DNA of 64,000 nucleotides from CAVSJJ01 sp963771015. GTDB lineage: Bacteria > Actinomycetota > Actinomycetes > Actinomycetales > Dermatophilaceae. The stretch's first letter is position 1. Every line of letters starts with the position of its first letter. The notes under the pieces were generated by a model, which saw only the letters and a program-made list of their open reading frames with translations, did no database searches and was not told the origin of the DNA. Location: the NCBI GenBank assembly GCA_963771015.1, contig CAVYRN010000005.1, positions 434,001-498,000 of the forward strand, read 5' to 3'. The position numbers and the translations under genes are program-made. Below, piece by piece: positions 41,069-49,893 of the stretch.

Positions 41069-43228
41069 TCACAGGTGGAACGCGGACGCCATCGACGTCG
41101 CGGACCCGGCGCTGCGGAGCAGCGGCAGCCCGAGGAGCTCCTCCGTGGTCCGAAGCAGCGAGAAGTGGGTGAAGGCGCCCTGAGACACGGTGCCGTTGGG
41201 CACCCTGGGGGCGATGACGATGGTCGGGATCCGGTTCGACGCCGCGTCGCCCTCGTCCCAGGTGATGACGACAAGGGTGTTCCCGGACCGGTAGTTCGGA
41301 CCGTCCAGCACGTCGCCCACCCAGTTCGACAGCCACGCGTCACCGGTGGCCACCGAGCAGTTGTGCATGTCGTTGCACAGGTTCGGGGTGACGAAGGAGA
41401 ACGACGGGAGGTTCCCGGACGCGACGTCCTGGGCGAAGTGCCCTTCCAACGGGAGGTCCTGCGACGGGCACGTCGTCGTGCGAATGTCGGTGAAGTATGC
41501 CGCGGGGTTGTGCCTCACCGCGTACAGGCCGGAGTTGCCCTGGCGGCACGGTGACGGCATCGACTCCTCGTACGCCCGCCACGACAGCCCGGCAGAGGTG
41601 AGCTGTGAGAAGAGCGACGACCCGGGGATCGGATGCTTCGCGGGGTTCAGGTCATCGGTCACGCCGAAGGTGGACCCTGCGGTCGCCGCCAGGTAGTTCG
41701 GCAGCGACGGGTGCGCGATCCCCTGGTAGTTGCCGGCCAGGCCGCAGTTCTGGGCGAGCGCGTTCTCGTACGGGGCGGCGTTGGAACCGATGACCGCCCC
41801 GTAGGACTTGTTCTCCATGAAGATCCACACGACGTGTGCATAGCCGCCCGAGCCCGAGTACCCGCACGGGTAGGCGGAGTCCGGCCCGGCGCCCGAGGCG
41901 CCGGACAGGACATAGCCGGCGACGTCCGCCACCAGGTCCGTCGACCCCGACGACCCGTTGAACAACGCCACCTTCCCGCCCAGGCCGACCCGAGCCACGA
42001 CAAGGTTCGGCACCGTCTGACCCGCCACGAAGTTGAGGTTCGACGCCGTCGGCCGGAACGACCCATCGGCATACACCGTCACATACCCCGCCCGAGCCGG
42101 GTGCACCACCGTCACGTTCAACACCACCGCCGCCACCCCCGACGCCGGCACCCCACCCACACCCGTCACCTTCAGATGCACCGTCCCATGCGCGGCCACC
42201 CTCGCCCGGGCAACCCCCACCCCGGCGCGGCTGTCCAACACCCGCGCCGGCCCCACCGACACGACCGAGCCCGCCGCGCTCGCACTCCCGGACACGACAT
42301 ACCCGGCGACGTCCGCCACCAGGTCCGTCGACCCCGACGACCCGTTGAACAACGCCACCTTCCCGCCCAGGCCGACCCGAGCCACGACAAGGTTCGGCAC
42401 CGTCTGACCCGCCACGAAGTTGAGGTTCGACGCCGTCGGCCGGAACGACCCATCGGCATACACCGTCACATACCCCGCCCGAGCCGGGTGCACCACCGTC
42501 ACGTTCAACACCACCGCCGCCACCCCCGACGCCGGCACCCCACCCACACCCGTCACCTTCAGATGCACCGTCCCATGCGCGGCCACCCTCGCCCGGGCAA
42601 CCCCCACCCCGGCGCGGCTGTCCAACACCCGCGCCGGCCCCACCGACACGACCGAGCCCGCCGCGCTCGCACTCCCGGACACGACATACCCGGCGACGTC
42701 CGCCACCAGGTCCGTCGACCCCGACGACCCGTTGAACAACGCCACCTTCCCGCCCAGGCCGACCCGAGCCACGACAAGGTTCGGCACCGTCTGACCCGCC
42801 ACGAAGTTGAGGTTCGACGCCGTCGGCCGGAACGACCCATCGGCATACACCGTCACATACCCCGCCCGAGCCGGGTGCACCACCGTCACGTTCAACACCA
42901 CCGCCGCCACCCCCGACGCCGGCACCCCACCCACACCCGTCACCTTCAGATGCACCGTCCCATGCGCGGCCACCCTCGCCCGGGCAACCCCCACCCCGGC
43001 GCGGCTGTCCAACACCCGCGCCGGCGCCACGGGGACCACCCCTGCCGGCAACGCGGAACCGCCGGCCGTCGCTGCCGTCGCCGCCGACACGGCGCTCGCC
43101 GCATCGGTCCCGCCGACGATCCGGCTCGTCGCCGCCTGTGCTCCCGGCGCCCAGGTCGCGACAACGGCGAGAGCCGTCGCCACCAGCGCCGTCCGCACCC
43201 GAGCCCGACGCACCGTTGACGACGCCAT
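41069..43228 (-). CDS. Secreted phosphoesterase with three identical beta repeats
   Basis: A 719-residue exported protein from the ATG at 43228 (RBS GGGAGG). Residues ~1-33 are a Sec signal peptide (ALVATALAVVATWAPGAQA). Three tandem repeats of 129 residues follow (about 65-450), each containing ARVLDSRAGVGVARARVAAH, VTGVGGVPASGVAAVVLNVT, GYVTVYADGSFRPTASNLNF and DLVADVAGYV, a beta-rich module common in actinobacterial surface proteins and thought to bind wall or carbohydrate. The C-terminal ~260 residues are an acid-phosphatase-like phosphoesterase (VVWIFMENKSYGAV, AHPSLPNYLAAT, AYEESMPSPC, VVITWDEGD) paralogous to 11179-12177. The repeats are identical at DNA level as far as can be seen. 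Confidence 0.88.
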   Translation of the reverse strand: MASSTVRRARVRTALVATALAVVATWAPGAQAATSRIVGGTDAASAVSAATAATAGGSALPAGVVPVAPARVLDSRAGVGVARARVAAHGTVHLKVTGVGGVPASGVAAVVLNVTVVHPARAGYVTVYADGSFRPTASNLNFVAGQTVPNLVVARVGLGGKVALFNGSSGSTDLVADVAGYVVSGSASAAGSVVSVGPARVLDSRAGVGVARARVAAHGTVHLKVTGVGGVPASGVAAVVLNVTVVHPARAGYVTVYADGSFRPTASNLNFVAGQTVPNLVVARVGLGGKVALFNGSSGSTDLVADVAGYVVSGSASAAGSVVSVGPARVLDSRAGVGVARARVAAHGTVHLKVTGVGGVPASGVAAVVLNVTVVHPARAGYVTVYADGSFRPTASNLNFVAGQTVPNLVVARVGLGGKVALFNGSSGSTDLVADVAGYVLSGASGAGPDSAYPCGYSGSGGYAHVVWIFMENKSYGAVIGSNAAPYENALAQNCGLAGNYQGIAHPSLPNYLAATAGSTFGVTDDLNPAKHPIPGSSLFSQLTSAGLSWRAYEESMPSPCRQGNSGLYAVRHNPAAYFTDIRTTTCPSQDLPLEGHFAQDVASGNLPSFSFVTPNLCNDMHNCSVATGDAWLSNWVGDVLDGPNYRSGNTLVVITWDEGDAASNRIPTIVIAPRVPNGTVSQGAFTHFSLLRTTEELLGLPLLRSAGSATSMASAFHL
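41911..43025 (-). repeat. Three tandem 387-bp coding repeats
   Basis: Units are 41911-42297, 42298-42684 and 42685-43025 (the last slightly shorter, diverging at its outer edge). The spacing of identical landmarks is exactly 387 bases (129 codons), and translations in several frames of the first two units are identical, so the copies appear to be essentially identical in nucleotides. Confidence 0.92.
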
Positions 43229-43378
43229 GGCAGGCCTCCCGATGGGCCGCCCCAGGACGTCCCGACACTCGTTGACAGGTACCCGCCTCGGCGAGGCTGG
43301 GTTGGGGTGGTGATCGTAGCCGACCGTCCGCGGTGGTGGCTGGGAGAAGAGTCCCCTCCGGGCCACCCGGCTGCGGGC

Positions 43379-44812
43379 TCAGAGCAGGTCGGTCTTGACG
43401 ACCTTGCCCATCGCGTTCCGAGGCAGGGCGTCGACGACCCGTATCTCACGTGGCCGCTTGTGGACGGACAGTCGCTGGGCGACCTGGGCGACCACGGCGG
43501 CGGGCTCGAGCCGCTCCCCCTGCCGAGGCACGACGTAGGCGACGATCCGCTGACCCAGGTCGTCGTCGGGCACTCCCACGACTGCGGCCTCGGCGACGGC
43601 GTCCTGCGCCACCAGGGCCGCCTCCACCTCGCCGGCGCCCACCCGGAAGCCCCCGGTCTTGATGAGGTCGACCGACTCCCGCCCGACGATCCGGTGCCGG
43701 CCCTCCACGTCGATGGTCGCGACGTCACCCGTGACGAACCAGCCGTCGTCGGTCCTGGCGTCCGCCGTGGCGTCCGGTAGCCCGAGATAGCCGTCGAAGA
43801 GCGTCGCCCCCCGGACCTGGAGCCGCCCGACGCTCTCGCCGTCCGAGGCGACCGGCTCCCCGTCCTCGTCGCGAAGCCGGGTTCGTATGCCGTCGACCGG
43901 CCACCCGACGGTGCCCGCGACCCGCGGCCGGTCGGCACGGGCGGCAACGGTGATGAGCGTCTCGGTCATCCCGTACCGCTCGGCCACCGCGTGGCCGGTG
44001 AGCTCCCGGAGCCGCTCGAACACCGGGACGGGCAGCGGCGCCGACCCCGACACGAGGAGCCGGGCGCCGGAGAGCGCCCGCGCCTCGGTCTCGTCCCGGG
44101 CGACTCGATGCCACACCGTCGGAACGCCGAAGTACATCGTCGCGGCGGCAGCGGCATACGCCGCGGGGGTCGGCCGCCCGGTGTGGACGAGCGAGGACCC
44201 GGTCCGCAGCGGGCCGAGGACCCCGAGCACGAGACCGTGGACGTGGAAGAGCGGCAGCCCATGGGCGAGGGTGTCGGCGCCGGTCCACGCCCAGGCGTCC
44301 ACCAGGGCGTCGAGCCCGGCCATGAGCGCCCGGCGGGACAGGACGACGCCCTTGGGCGCCCCGGTGGTGCCGGAGGTGTAGAGGATCATCGCCGGCGACC
44401 GCGGTTCGGGCTCCGGTGGTGGCGTGGTGGCCCGGCCGGTCATCTCGACGGGCACGCTCGCCAGGCCGGCCTGGGCCGCCGCCGGGGGTGCCTCACCCAA
44501 CCACGCGCGGGCCCCGGAGTCCCGAAGAAGGTGTCCGACCTCGTCCGGTCCGGAGTCCTCTGGCACCGGCACGACCGGCACCCCGGCGAACAGCCCGGCG
44601 ACGACAGCGAGCGCCGTGCCGAGCGTGGGACGGGCCCACACGGCGACCGGCCCCCCGCCCCCGGCCCGGTCGAGGATCCGGGCGCCGAGCGCGGCCGCAG
44701 CCTCGGCGAGCTCGCCGTGGCCGAGGGTTCCGTCGGCGAACCGGACCGTCGGCTCGCCGACCGGAGCGTGCAGGGCGCCGAGCAGGCGCCCCGGGTCAGC
44801 CGAAGCGCTCAC
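43379..44812 (-). CDS. Acyl-CoA synthetase (malonyl-CoA synthetase / MatB-like AMP-ligase)
   Basis: A 477-residue ANL-family AMP-forming ligase. The GTG at 44812 overlaps the end of pepN by 17 bases; the open frame further upstream is antisense-like and rejected. Motifs: the P-loop-like ILYTSGTTGAPKGVVLS, the A5 region RYGMTETLIT, the A7 DGWFVTGDVA, the hinge GRESVDLIKTGGFRVGAGEVE and the catalytic Lys in PRNAMGKVVKTDLL. The length and HGLVLGVLGPL segment resemble malonyl-CoA synthetases. It activates a carboxylic acid to its CoA thioester. Confidence 0.87.
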   Translation of the reverse strand: MSASADPGRLLGALHAPVGEPTVRFADGTLGHGELAEAAAALGARILDRAGGGGPVAVWARPTLGTALAVVAGLFAGVPVVPVPEDSGPDEVGHLLRDSGARAWLGEAPPAAAQAGLASVPVEMTGRATTPPPEPEPRSPAMILYTSGTTGAPKGVVLSRRALMAGLDALVDAWAWTGADTLAHGLPLFHVHGLVLGVLGPLRTGSSLVHTGRPTPAAYAAAAATMYFGVPTVWHRVARDETEARALSGARLLVSGSAPLPVPVFERLRELTGHAVAERYGMTETLITVAARADRPRVAGTVGWPVDGIRTRLRDEDGEPVASDGESVGRLQVRGATLFDGYLGLPDATADARTDDGWFVTGDVATIDVEGRHRIVGRESVDLIKTGGFRVGAGEVEAALVAQDAVAEAAVVGVPDDDLGQRIVAYVVPRQGERLEPAAVVAQVAQRLSVHKRPREIRVVDALPRNAMGKVVKTDLL

Positions 44813-47276
44813 GGCTGTGCAGCGCCTCGTCGAGCTGGTGGGCGGCGTCGACGACGGCCCGGCGCACGCTGGGCGTGAGGTCGGCGCGGGCCAGCACGTC
44901 GGCCGAGAGCTCGGCCGTCGCCCGCTCGACGAGCCGGGACGGGTATGCCGCGCCCGCCACCCGGGCGAGGGCGTCGTCGTGCATCCAGCCGGCCATCGCC
45001 CCGATCGCGTCACCGTAGCGGGCGGCGTAGGGGCGAACCGTGGCGAGGTCGGGGCTGACCCAGAACCCGCCCGCCACGGCGAGGGCCTCGTAGTTCGACA
45101 GGGACCGGTCGGCCGTCAGCGCCTCCCAGGCCCAGCGCTTGGCGTCCGGCCCCGGCATCGCCGCCCGGGCGCCGAGCGCGGCGAGGTGGCCGGTCAGCGA
45201 CGGGTCGGCGGCGCGGTGCTCCTCGATGCCGGCGACGTCGAGCACTCCCCGCTCGGCGAGGTTGCGGACGACGAGCCACCGGAAGTCGACGTCCCCCTCG
45301 GTCCCGGTGGGGAGCCCGTGACCGGCGAGCCACCCCTCGAGGCGGTCCACCTCGGCGGTCGTCCTGGCATGCACCCGGGCCGCCACGAGCGCGGTACCGG
45401 ACCCGGGAACTGCCGAGCCGAGCCGGGCGAAGGCGGCCCCGGCGACCCGGGCCACGGCAGCCTCCCGCTCCTCCGGCGGGAGGAACCACGCGATGACGCG
45501 GTCGGTGACGATCCGGGCGACCTGGGTGAGGATGGTGTCGTTGTCCTCGTGCGGCCAGGCCGCGGTGACGACGTCGAGGGCAGCGCGCGGGTCGACCTCG
45601 CCGCGCGACACCCCGCCGAGCAGCGAGGTCCACACGACCGCCCGCGCGGTCGGGTCGGGAACCCGGGCGAGCTCGGGGGCGAGGGCGTCCACGGTCTGTG
45701 CGGACAGCGACACCGTCGCCCAGGTGAGGTCGCCGGCGTTGGGGACGACGAGCGGCGCCCCCGCGACGCTCGCGAGGTCGGCCACCTCGGTCCGGTCGGC
45801 GGCGACCGTCGTCACAACCCGGAAGAGCTCGGCTCCCCCACCGAACCCGGCGACGTCGAGGGTGTGCGGCCGGTCGGCCGGATGCTCGGCCGGGGCCCGG
45901 CGGGTCACCACCCCGCCCGGCTCGACCGCCACCGTGTCGGCGCCGGCCGTGAGCAGCCAGCCCCGGACCCAGCCCCGCAGGTCCCGGCCCGACGCGGCCT
46001 CCATCGCCGCGACGAACTCGGCCAGCTCACCGTTGCCGAAGGCGTGGTCACGCAGGTAGGCCGCGACCCCGGCCACGAACGCCTCGTCGCCGATGTGCGC
46101 GATGAGCTGACGGATCACGCTGGCGCCCTTGGCGTAGGAGATCCCGTCGAACGACGCGAGCGCCGTCAGGGCGTCGGGGGCCGGGGCGCCCGCCACGGGG
46201 TGGGTGCTGGGCGCCCGCTCCGCGGCATACCCCCACATCTTGCGGATCATCCCGAAGTCGACCCAGGCGTCGGTGAGGTCGGTCGCCTCGGTGAGGGTGC
46301 GGTAGGCCATGTACTCGGCGAACGACTCGTTGAGCCACAGGTCGTCCCACCATCGCATCGTCACGAGGTCGCCGAACCACATGTGCGCCATCTCGTGGCT
46401 GATCGTGCTGCTCCGCTCGAGGACCTGCTGGCGGGTCGCGGCACCGCGGAAGAGGTACTGGTCCCGGATCGTCACGCAGCCGGGGTTCTCCATGGCGCCG
46501 GCGTTGAACTCCGGGACGAACACCTGGTCGTAGGACCCGAAGGGGTACCGGATGCCGAAGAGCCGGTGGTAGTGGTCGAAGCTGCGCCGGGTGATGTCGA
46601 GCATCTGCTCGGCCTGGGCGAGCAGCGGCTCCTCGAGGGAGCGCCGGGCGTGTAGGCCCAGCGGAATGCCGTCGTGGTCGTCGGTGACGCCGGCATAGGG
46701 GCCGGCGCAGACGGTGACGACATACGTCGCGAGCGGCCTGGTCGTCCCGAGGGCCCACCGGCCCGGGGCCGTCCGGGCGGCGGTGCCGTTGCCGATGACC
46801 GTCCAGTCCTCGGGGGCAGCGACCGTGACGGCGTAGGGCGCCTTGAGGTCGGGTTGGTCGAAGCAGGCGAACACCCGCGGCGCGGCGTCGAGGAAGAGAT
46901 GGCCGTAGACGTAGGCCTCGCCGTCGGAGGGGTCGACGCTGCGGTGCAGCCCCTGACCGTCGCGCGAGTAGGCCATCGTCGCGGTGGCCTCGAGGACGTT
47001 GTCACCGGGTGCCAGCCCGGTGGCCTCGCTGAGCGGCAGCCGCCCGTCGTCAAGAGTCGCCGGGTCGAGGGGTATGCCGTTGAGCCGGGCCTCGTGCAGC
47101 GTCACCGGCAGGATGTCGACGAAGGTCGCGGTGGCCGGGTCGGCGCAGGTGAACCGGATCGTCGTCCGCGACTCGAACCGCTCGGCTCCGGCGCTCAGGT
47201 CGAGGTCGACCTCCATCGCCTGGACGTCGATGAGGGCCCTGCGGGCCCGGGCCTCGTCACGGGTGAGGGAACGCAC
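44796..47276 (-). CDS. pepN: Aminopeptidase N (M1)
   Basis: An 826-residue M1 zinc aminopeptidase, standard length for actinobacterial PepN. The substrate-binding GAMEN motif is in FNAGAMENPGC and the zinc site HExxH in SHEMAHMWFGDLV, with the third ligand Glu in LNESFAEYMAY. The N-terminal beta domain and long C-terminal helical domain are both present. It removes N-terminal amino acids from peptides in the cytoplasm. The acyl-CoA synthetase overlaps its end; htpX is 74 bases upstream. Confidence 0.96.
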   Translation of the reverse strand: MRSLTRDEARARRALIDVQAMEVDLDLSAGAERFESRTTIRFTCADPATATFVDILPVTLHEARLNGIPLDPATLDDGRLPLSEATGLAPGDNVLEATATMAYSRDGQGLHRSVDPSDGEAYVYGHLFLDAAPRVFACFDQPDLKAPYAVTVAAPEDWTVIGNGTAARTAPGRWALGTTRPLATYVVTVCAGPYAGVTDDHDGIPLGLHARRSLEEPLLAQAEQMLDITRRSFDHYHRLFGIRYPFGSYDQVFVPEFNAGAMENPGCVTIRDQYLFRGAATRQQVLERSSTISHEMAHMWFGDLVTMRWWDDLWLNESFAEYMAYRTLTEATDLTDAWVDFGMIRKMWGYAAERAPSTHPVAGAPAPDALTALASFDGISYAKGASVIRQLIAHIGDEAFVAGVAAYLRDHAFGNGELAEFVAAMEAASGRDLRGWVRGWLLTAGADTVAVEPGGVVTRRAPAEHPADRPHTLDVAGFGGGAELFRVVTTVAADRTEVADLASVAGAPLVVPNAGDLTWATVSLSAQTVDALAPELARVPDPTARAVVWTSLLGGVSRGEVDPRAALDVVTAAWPHEDNDTILTQVARIVTDRVIAWFLPPEEREAAVARVAGAAFARLGSAVPGSGTALVAARVHARTTAEVDRLEGWLAGHGLPTGTEGDVDFRWLVVRNLAERGVLDVAGIEEHRAADPSLTGHLAALGARAAMPGPDAKRWAWEALTADRSLSNYEALAVAGGFWVSPDLATVRPYAARYGDAIGAMAGWMHDDALARVAGAAYPSRLVERATAELSADVLARADLTPSVRRAVVDAAHQLDEALHSRERFG

Positions 47277-47350
47277 CCGGCGATGGTGTCACACCCCGGT
47301 GGTGCCGGCGTCGTGGCCGCCTCGCCTCGATGGGGCCTGCGGCGGGCCGG

Positions 47351-48238
47351 TCAGGGGTTCTCGCGGTAGCCGTAGGCCATCTGCTCGAGCCGGGCGATGC
47401 GCTCGCCCATCGGCGGGTGGGTCGACATGAGCCGCGAGATGTCCTGGGCCCGGAACGGGTTGGCGATCATCATGTGGCTCGCGTTGACGAGCTGCTTGGT
47501 CGGCATGAGCGGCGCCCGGGCGGTACCGACCTCGAGCTTGCGCAGCGCCGACGCAAGGGCGAGCGGGTCACCGGTCAGGGTGGAGCCGTCCTCGTCGGCG
47601 TCGTACTCGCGGGTGCGGCTGATGGCGAGCTGGATCATCATCGCGGCGAACGGCGCGAGGATGGCCATGGCCAGCCCACCGATCGGGTCGCGGTTCCGGG
47701 CCGAGCCGCCCCCACCGAAGATCATCCCGAAGGACAGCATCTGGCCGATCGTGCCGATGACGCCGGCGACGGCCGCCGCGACCGACCCGGTGAGGATGTC
47801 GCGGTTGTAGACGTGCATGAGCTCGTGCCCGAGCACCCCGCGCAGCTCGCGCTCGTCGAGCAGCCCGAGGATGCCCTCGGTACAGCAGACCGCGGCGTGC
47901 TGGGGGTTGCGGCCCGTCGCGAACGCGTTCGGGGCCTGCGTCGGCGAGACGAAGAGCGCCGGCATCGGCTGCCCCGCCTTCGTCGACAGCTCCCCCACGA
48001 TGCGGTACATCGCCGGCGCCTGGGCCTCGCTCACCGGGTAGGCGTGCATCGCCCGGATGGCGATCTTGTCCGAGGCCCAGTAGCCGTAGAACGTCGTGCC
48101 GACCCCGATGAGCGCGAAGACGAGGATGAAGGCGCTGCTCCGGGTGTAGAGCGAGACGAACCAGCCCATCGCGAGCAGGAGGGCCCAGATGATGCCGAAG
48201 AGGGCAGCCGTCTTGAGCCCGTTGAAATGCTTGTGCAT
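47351..48238 (-). CDS. htpX: Membrane zinc protease HtpX (M48)
   Basis: A 295-residue HtpX, usual length. Two N-terminal membrane helices (KTAALFGIIWALLLAMGWFV, FILVFALIGVGTTFYGYWA) precede the catalytic zinc motif VLGHELMHVYNRD. Two further hydrophobic segments, then SRTREYDADEDG with the third zinc ligand Glu. It degrades misfolded membrane proteins from the cytoplasmic side. It lies between the nuo operon and pepN on the same strand. Confidence 0.95.
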   Translation of the reverse strand: MHKHFNGLKTAALFGIIWALLLAMGWFVSLYTRSSAFILVFALIGVGTTFYGYWASDKIAIRAMHAYPVSEAQAPAMYRIVGELSTKAGQPMPALFVSPTQAPNAFATGRNPQHAAVCCTEGILGLLDERELRGVLGHELMHVYNRDILTGSVAAAVAGVIGTIGQMLSFGMIFGGGGSARNRDPIGGLAMAILAPFAAMMIQLAISRTREYDADEDGSTLTGDPLALASALRKLEVGTARAPLMPTKQLVNASHMMIANPFRAQDISRLMSTHPPMGERIARLEQMAYGYRENP

Positions 48239-48294
48239 GCCTGGTCAACGCCGATGGGGGGTACGGTCGTTCCCTCGTGCGGCGGGGGGAGGGG

Positions 48295-49893
48295 CTACTC
48301 GAGCAGGCCGAGCAGAAGCTGCGGAAGCAGGCTCATGAGGACGAGGACGACCGTCCCGACCCCGAGGACGGTGGCGGTACCGCCGGCCAGCCTCGACCGG
48401 GCGACACCCTCACCCTCGGGACGGTCGGCGAACAGGACGGCGACCCAGCGGACGTAGACGGCGATGCCGAGGACGGCGGCCACGACCGCGACGACGGCGA
48501 GCGGCCACAGCTGGGCGGTGACGACCGGCCGCATGGCGACGACCTTGGCCAACAGCCCGATGACGCCCGGCGGGAGGCCGGCGAGAACGAGCAGGGCGAG
48601 GCCGAGCGGGACGCCCACCGCCGGGTTCGCCCGGAGCAGCCCGGCGTATGCCGTCAGCCGCCGGCCCGGAGCGATCACACCGGGCCCGGGCGCGGCGGTC
48701 GAGGAGCCCCGCAGCGACATGACCCAGGACACCGCGGCGAACGCGACGATGGTGGCGGAGGCGTAGGTGAGGACATAGGCCGCCGCGGCCCGATGGCCCG
48801 CGGTGGTCAGCGCCGCCAGCGGCAGGACGACCCAGCCGGCCTGGGCCACGGTCGACCACGCGAGCAGCCGGACCGCATCGTCCTGGCGCAGCGCCATGAG
48901 GTTGCCGAGCATCATCGAGGCGACCGCGAGGATGGCCAGGACGAAGGCAATGACGTGCGGAGCGTTCGCCGACCCGGCGAGGCCGGCGAACGGCCGCAGG
49001 ATCCCGACGAGGGCAGCCAGGGCGGCGATCTTGGACGCACTGGCGAGGAGCGCCGCGATCGGCAGCCCGCCGGAACCGTAGGCCTGCGGTGTCCAGGCGT
49101 GGAACGGGACGGCCGACAGCTTGAAGCCGAGCCCGGCGATGAGGACGAGGACCGCGACGATGAGCACCGCGCGACGCTGGGGATCGGCCCAGGCGGCGTC
49201 GCGGGCCGCGACGGTGAAGGTGGGCTCGCCGGTCGCGGTCACCCACAGGGCGCTGCCGAGCACGAGGAGCGCGAACGACACCAGCGAGGTGGTGAGGAGC
49301 GCGAGCGCCCCGTGACCGGCGGCCCGGGTGCCCCGCAACGCGACGAGCGCGACGACGGGCAGAGTGGCCAGCTCGAGGGAGACGAGCCAGGCGGGGATGT
49401 CGCGGGCGGCCGCGACCGCCACGGCGCCGGTCACCGAGGCCAGCATGAGGGCGACGGTGACCGCCGGTCCGCCACGCTGGATCTCGTGCGTCGTGGGCAG
49501 GTCGTCCGTGTCCGGTGCGAGCAGCCGGGGCAGCATGAGCAGAACGGCCGCGAGCGTCGCGCCGAGGGCGCCGATCTGCAGGGTGCTCGAGACCGGGTCG
49601 GCCGTCCACAGGCACGTCGACCCGCCCGCCACACACAGGCTGCGGACGGGCTTGGACGCGGCCCCGAGAGCGCCCGGCAGCGCGGCCCCGGCGGCGACGA
49701 GGAGCGCGACGACGGCGATGCCGACGTGCACGGTGGCCCTGCGTGGCCACAGGGCATCAACGAGCAGGACGAGGATGGCGCCGGCCGCGGGAGCGAGCGC
49801 GGGGAGCAGCCGGACCCAGTCCAGGGAGACCACGCCGGCCGAGCCCGCGGTGGGCAGCAGCGGGTTCAGCGTCGGGTCGAGCAGGATGCTCAC
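48295..49893 (-). CDS. nuoN: NADH-quinone oxidoreductase subunit N
   Basis: A 532-residue proton-pumping antiporter-like subunit with about 14 helices. Conserved features include the helix-5 Glu in SLELATLPVV, the lysine in GLGFKLSAVPFHAWTPQAYGG-like LGFKLSAVPFHAWTPQAY, and the SVAQAGWVVLP-type half-channel segment. It is the last gene of the nuo operon; its start overlaps the nuoM stop (GTGA). It forms one of three proton channels in the membrane arm. Confidence 0.95.
   Translation of the reverse strand: MSILLDPTLNPLLPTAGSAGVVSLDWVRLLPALAPAAGAILVLLVDALWPRRATVHVGIAVVALLVAAGAALPGALGAASKPVRSLCVAGGSTCLWTADPVSSTLQIGALGATLAAVLLMLPRLLAPDTDDLPTTHEIQRGGPAVTVALMLASVTGAVAVAAARDIPAWLVSLELATLPVVALVALRGTRAAGHGALALLTTSLVSFALLVLGSALWVTATGEPTFTVAARDAAWADPQRRAVLIVAVLVLIAGLGFKLSAVPFHAWTPQAYGSGGLPIAALLASASKIAALAALVGILRPFAGLAGSANAPHVIAFVLAILAVASMMLGNLMALRQDDAVRLLAWSTVAQAGWVVLPLAALTTAGHRAAAAYVLTYASATIVAFAAVSWVMSLRGSSTAAPGPGVIAPGRRLTAYAGLLRANPAVGVPLGLALLVLAGLPPGVIGLLAKVVAMRPVVTAQLWPLAVVAVVAAVLGIAVYVRWVAVLFADRPEGEGVARSRLAGGTATVLGVGTVVLVLMSLLPQLLLGLLE

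Noticed and set aside
41633..43219. A 528-codon open frame on the plus strand through the repeat region
   Set aside because: It is the antisense shadow of the phosphoesterase repeats; His/Arg/Pro-rich with no domain, open only because of high GC and the repeated sequence.
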